A stretch of 7,388 bases of DNA, from contig JABFSW010000093.1 of assembly GCA_013140415.1 (NCBI GenBank), positions 1 to 7,388 of the forward strand. Direction: 5' to 3'. This stretch comes from Nitrosarchaeum sp. (lineage in GTDB: Archaea > Thermoproteota > Nitrososphaeria > Nitrososphaerales > Nitrosopumilaceae). The position numbers were made by a program, and so were the translations under genes. The notes beneath the pieces were generated by a model, which saw only the letters and a program-made list of their open reading frames with translations, had not been told where the DNA came from and did no database searches. Of the stretch, positions 5,397-7,388 are shown piece after piece; the stretch's first letter is position 1; each line of letters opens with the position of its first letter.

Positions 5397-6542
5397 CCAT
5401 TTTGAGAGTCGTTCTTTCTCAAATTGTATCTTTTCATCAAGATATTTAGCTGTAGATTCAGTTAGTTTTGTTGATGGTTTAGGTTCTGAAAACATATCTA
5501 CTTCAATTATGGATGCAGTATCTCTTCCTGATTCAATAAAACATCCACCCTTTCCATCAAATAGTGAAGATTCTTTTTTAGATTGTATTTTTGCTATGAT
5601 ATTTTGTGCCACTGTTATTGCTTCTCCTTCTGCAAATACTCCTGCTTTTGGAACAGTCATTGTATCAGTAACTGTCAAAGTAGTCACATCACCTACTGCG
5701 TATACATTTTCAAATGGTGTTTTACAATCTCTGTTAATTGGAATAAATCCACTTTCTTTTGCTAATCCAGAATCATAAACTATCTTGGGTGCAACATGTG
5801 GAGGTATAGCAAGAAGTAAATCAAAATTAGCTTCTTCACCATTTTGAAAAATTAGTTTATTTTTTTCTACTAATTTTATTTTACATGAATCATGAAAAAC
5901 AATGTTTTCAGAATTTATCAAAGTAAGAATTTGTTGACTGATTTCTGGACCAGCTGCAGGTAATGTTATTGGCGCTGGACTGTAGAAATGAATTTGTACA
6001 GAGTCTCTAACTCCTTCTTCTCTTAGCATAGAATCAATCAACAAGCTAGCCTCAAATGGTGCAGGAGGACATTTGTAAGGCATTCCCATAATTGATATGG
6101 CAATATTACCAGATTTCATATTTTTTAATTTATTATGAATTTCAGTGAGTTGATTATGATCATAAAGATTCATTCCGTTTTCTAACAATCCTGGAATTTT
6201 TTCAGGTGCTAACACTGCACCCATTGCAATAATTAGAAAATCATATGGTAAAATCTTAGTTGTAGTTTTGATATTTTTATTTTGAAGATCAATTTGTAGA
6301 ATTTCCTCCTTTAGAAAATTAATGTCTTTTTTTGTAAGTTCATTTAGTGAACCTATTGAATTTTCAAATGTTCGTGTTCCTTTAATAATCCAAAGTTTGG
6401 CAAAGCCTACCATGAACCAATTTTTTTTGTCAACAACTGTAATCTTAATTTGTGATGATGAAAGGTTATTTCTAATTTCATTTGCTGCAGCTAATCCACC
6501 AAAACCCCCGCCAAGAATCAACACATGAGGAATATTAGACAA
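5391..6542 (-). CDS. FAD-dependent pyridine nucleotide-disulfide oxidoreductase, SQR-like
   Basis: This 383-residue flavoprotein belongs to the group with sulfide:quinone oxidoreductase, flavocytochrome c subunits and type II NADH dehydrogenase. The N-terminal FAD site is LILGGGFGGLAAA (8-20) with Asp38 ending beta-2, followed by the IIAMGA strand (104-109) and the second FAD motif VYAVGD (280-285). Cys158 in GMPYKCPPAPFEAS and Cys334 in GKGGCFIESG sit where SQR-type enzymes keep redox cysteines; no Cys is seen near the third SQR cysteine region (about 125-130). No transmembrane helix is evident, so any membrane contact would be peripheral, perhaps via the basic/aromatic C-terminus ending SKWL. 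Electrons might pass to quinone, but the donor (sulfide, another thiol or NADH) cannot be set from sequence alone. The start is TTG at 6542-6540, one base after the SDR stop; the next candidate, GTG at residue 7, is just before the FAD motif. The two genes form an operon. Confidence 0.85.
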   Translation of the reverse strand: MSNIPHVLILGGGFGGLAAANEIRNNLSSSQIKITVVDKKNWFMVGFAKLWIIKGTRTFENSIGSLNELTKKDINFLKEEILQIDLQNKNIKTTTKILPYDFLIIAMGAVLAPEKIPGLLENGMNLYDHNQLTEIHNKLKNMKSGNIAISIMGMPYKCPPAPFEASLLIDSMLREEGVRDSVQIHFYSPAPITLPAAGPEISQQILTLINSENIVFHDSCKIKLVEKNKLIFQNGEEANFDLLLAIPPHVAPKIVYDSGLAKESGFIPINRDCKTPFENVYAVGDVTTLTVTDTMTVPKAGVFAEGEAITVAQNIIAKIQSKKESSLFDGKGGCFIESGRDTASIIEVDMFSEPKPSTKLTESTAKYLDEKIQFEKERLSKWL

Positions 6543-6543
6543 T

Positions 6544-7284
6544 TTAACGATCTTGAGTAGTAGGTCTAATTAGAATTTCATTTACGTTTACATGATTTGG
6601 TGACTCTACAGCATAAACAATAGCATTTGCAATATCTTCAGCTTGTAAAGCTTCCATTTTTTTAGCATTTTCAACAAATCCTTGTAATGATTCATCAGTA
6701 ATCGTGTTTGTTAGTTCTGTTGCAACTACTCCTGGTTCAATACATGTAACACGAATGTTTTTTCTTACACTGAGTTCTTGTCTTAGTCCTTCACTAAAGG
6801 CAGTAATTGCGTGTTTTGTTGCACAATAAACACTACCTGCAGGAAAAACAATTCTTCCAGCAACTGATGAGATATTAATTATATGACCTGATTTGTTTTC
6901 AAGCATATGTGTAACTACTGCCCCAGTACAATATAGTACTCCTTTGATGTTAACATCTATCATTTGATCCCATTCATCAATCTTCAAATTTTTAAAAAAA
7001 CTTAGAGGCATCAATCCAGCGTTATTTACTAGAATGTCCACTGTACCCCATTTTTTCAAAACATTATCAACAAAAGAATTGCATTCATTTTTCTTGGTAA
7101 CGTCTAATTTTTGAGAATAAACTTCTCCACCGTTTTCTTTAATCTTTTTTTCTAATTCAGAAAGCATACCAGTTCGTCGTGCACCTATTGCAACTTTTGC
7201 TCCTGCTTTTGAAAGTGCTAATGCTGTAGCAAAACCTATGCCGCTACTTGCTCCAGTTATGATTGCTACTTTATCTTTAATCAT
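6544..7284 (-). CDS. Classical short-chain dehydrogenase/reductase (YdfG/COG4221-like)
   Basis: This 246-residue cytosolic NAD(P)-dependent oxidoreductase is a complete classical SDR. The cofactor motif TGASSGIG is at 10-17, NNAG at 87-90, structural Asn112 in DVNIKG, catalytic Ser140 in NISSVAG, and YxxxK as Tyr153/Lys157. Arg36-Arg37 in IGARR after beta-2 suggest a preference for NADP(H). The C-terminal HVNVNEILIRPTTQ (231-244) is typical of the YdfG-like branch, whose members oxidise 3-hydroxy acids or serine, or reduce various carbonyls; the substrate here is unknown. The ATG lies about 26 bp after a box A candidate, suggesting a leaderless message. Its TAA is one base before the start of the SQR-like gene, so the two are almost certainly one transcript. 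Confidence 0.93.
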   Translation of the reverse strand: MIKDKVAIITGASSGIGFATALALSKAGAKVAIGARRTGMLSELEKKIKENGGEVYSQKLDVTKKNECNSFVDNVLKKWGTVDILVNNAGLMPLSFFKNLKIDEWDQMIDVNIKGVLYCTGAVVTHMLENKSGHIINISSVAGRIVFPAGSVYCATKHAITAFSEGLRQELSVRKNIRVTCIEPGVVATELTNTITDESLQGFVENAKKMEALQAEDIANAIVYAVESPNHVNVNEILIRPTTQDR

Positions 7285-7306
7285 TAAAATTCACTTAATT
7301 ATTTTT

Positions 7307-7314
7307 AATTATAA
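7307..7314 (-). promoter_or_regulatory. Box A candidate for the SDR-SQR operon
   Basis: The minus strand reads TTATAATT, centred about 26.5 bp before the SDR ATG at 7284, the spacing seen for leaderless archaeal promoters and also found at thpR. The surroundings are very AT-rich, so chance matches are likely, and the BRE position (ACAATG on this strand) is not a strong match. An imperfect inverted repeat GTAAAAACGTTTAC (7319-7332) lies directly upstream. The rest of 7285-7388 holds no gene that I can support. Confidence 0.5.
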
Positions 7315-7388
7315 CATTGTAAAAACGTTTACTTGAATTTTTTGAAAAAAAAATTAAATTTTAAATGGGATGATAGCAAGTTTATTAG

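Noticed and set aside
5509..5778. Plus-strand open frames of 89 and 60 codons, including a Cys-rich one at 5583-5765
   Set aside because: Both are antisense to the SQR-like gene. The Cys/Tyr/Phe richness is what the complement of that coding sequence produces, with no zinc-type spacing.
6322..6528. Plus-strand open frame of 68 codons
   Set aside because: It is antisense to the FAD-binding N-terminus of the SQR-like gene, which is clearly coding.
7341..7365. Long A run and A/T repeats near the right end
   Set aside because: Low-complexity intergenic sequence typical of an AT-rich genome; no repeat unit, origin motif or RNA structure could be made out.
7370..7388. ATG with an open plus-strand frame (MIASLL) running off the right edge
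   Set aside because: Only six codons are visible and no well-placed box A was found, so it may be the start of the next divergent gene but cannot be supported.
2..7388. Mobile element, CRISPR array or defence system
   Set aside because: No direct repeats with spacers, transposase motifs, terminal inverted repeats or defence protein families were seen; the tRNA has no attachment-site duplication within the window.

Overview
The window looks like chromosome from an AT-rich ammonia-oxidising-type archaeon (Thaumarchaeota/Nitrososphaerota, probably a Nitrosopumilus-like lineage). The gene families are archaeal: an archaeal class I CCA-adding enzyme, the UPF0200/UPF0201 pair, a COG2112-type kinase, a TrmG10-type methyltransferase and a short-form RNase Z. 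tRNA-Pro lacks an encoded CCA, several start codons sit about 25-29 bp from a TATA-like box A (leaderless-style promoters), and two genes start with TTG. The lineage is an inference from gene content and composition; no marker gene fixes it.

Layout. Positions 2-496 (+) are the C-terminal catalytic part of a THUMP/TrmG10-type tRNA guanine-N2 methyltransferase, overlapping by ATGA the RNase Z gene (493-1392, +). A short palindromic gap separates these from a convergent pair on the minus strand: a P-loop UPF0200 kinase-like protein (2370-1813) and its usual partner UPF0201, a predicted RNA-binding protein (1826-1428). A divergent promoter region (2371-2443) leads into a tightly overlapping plus-strand operon: thpR (2444-2986), cca (2983-4314) and a COG2112-like protein kinase (4289-5050). 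tRNA-Pro(GGG) lies on the minus strand at 5051-5124, directly touching the kinase stop codon. A 56-bp divergent spacer with one box A at its exact centre separates the tRNA from a small CxxC protein (5181-5396, +). The right end holds a minus-strand bicistron: an SDR oxidoreductase (7284-6544) followed one base later by an SQR-like FAD oxidoreductase (6542-5391). Positions 7285-7388 are the AT-rich promoter region of that bicistron.

How it fits together. Most of the left two thirds concerns making or repairing tRNA: G10-type methylation, 3' trailer removal, handling of 2',3'-cyclic phosphate/2'-5' ends, CCA addition, and a tRNA that needs CCA added. The right third is redox metabolism and appears unrelated.

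The window is mostly ordinary core archaeal chromosome; no mobile element, CRISPR array or defence island was seen. The points most worth checking are an Asn where the third catalytic carboxylate of the CCA-adding enzyme is expected, the kinase with a non-canonical catalytic loop co-transcribed with cca, and two shared, near-symmetrical box A elements in divergent spacers.
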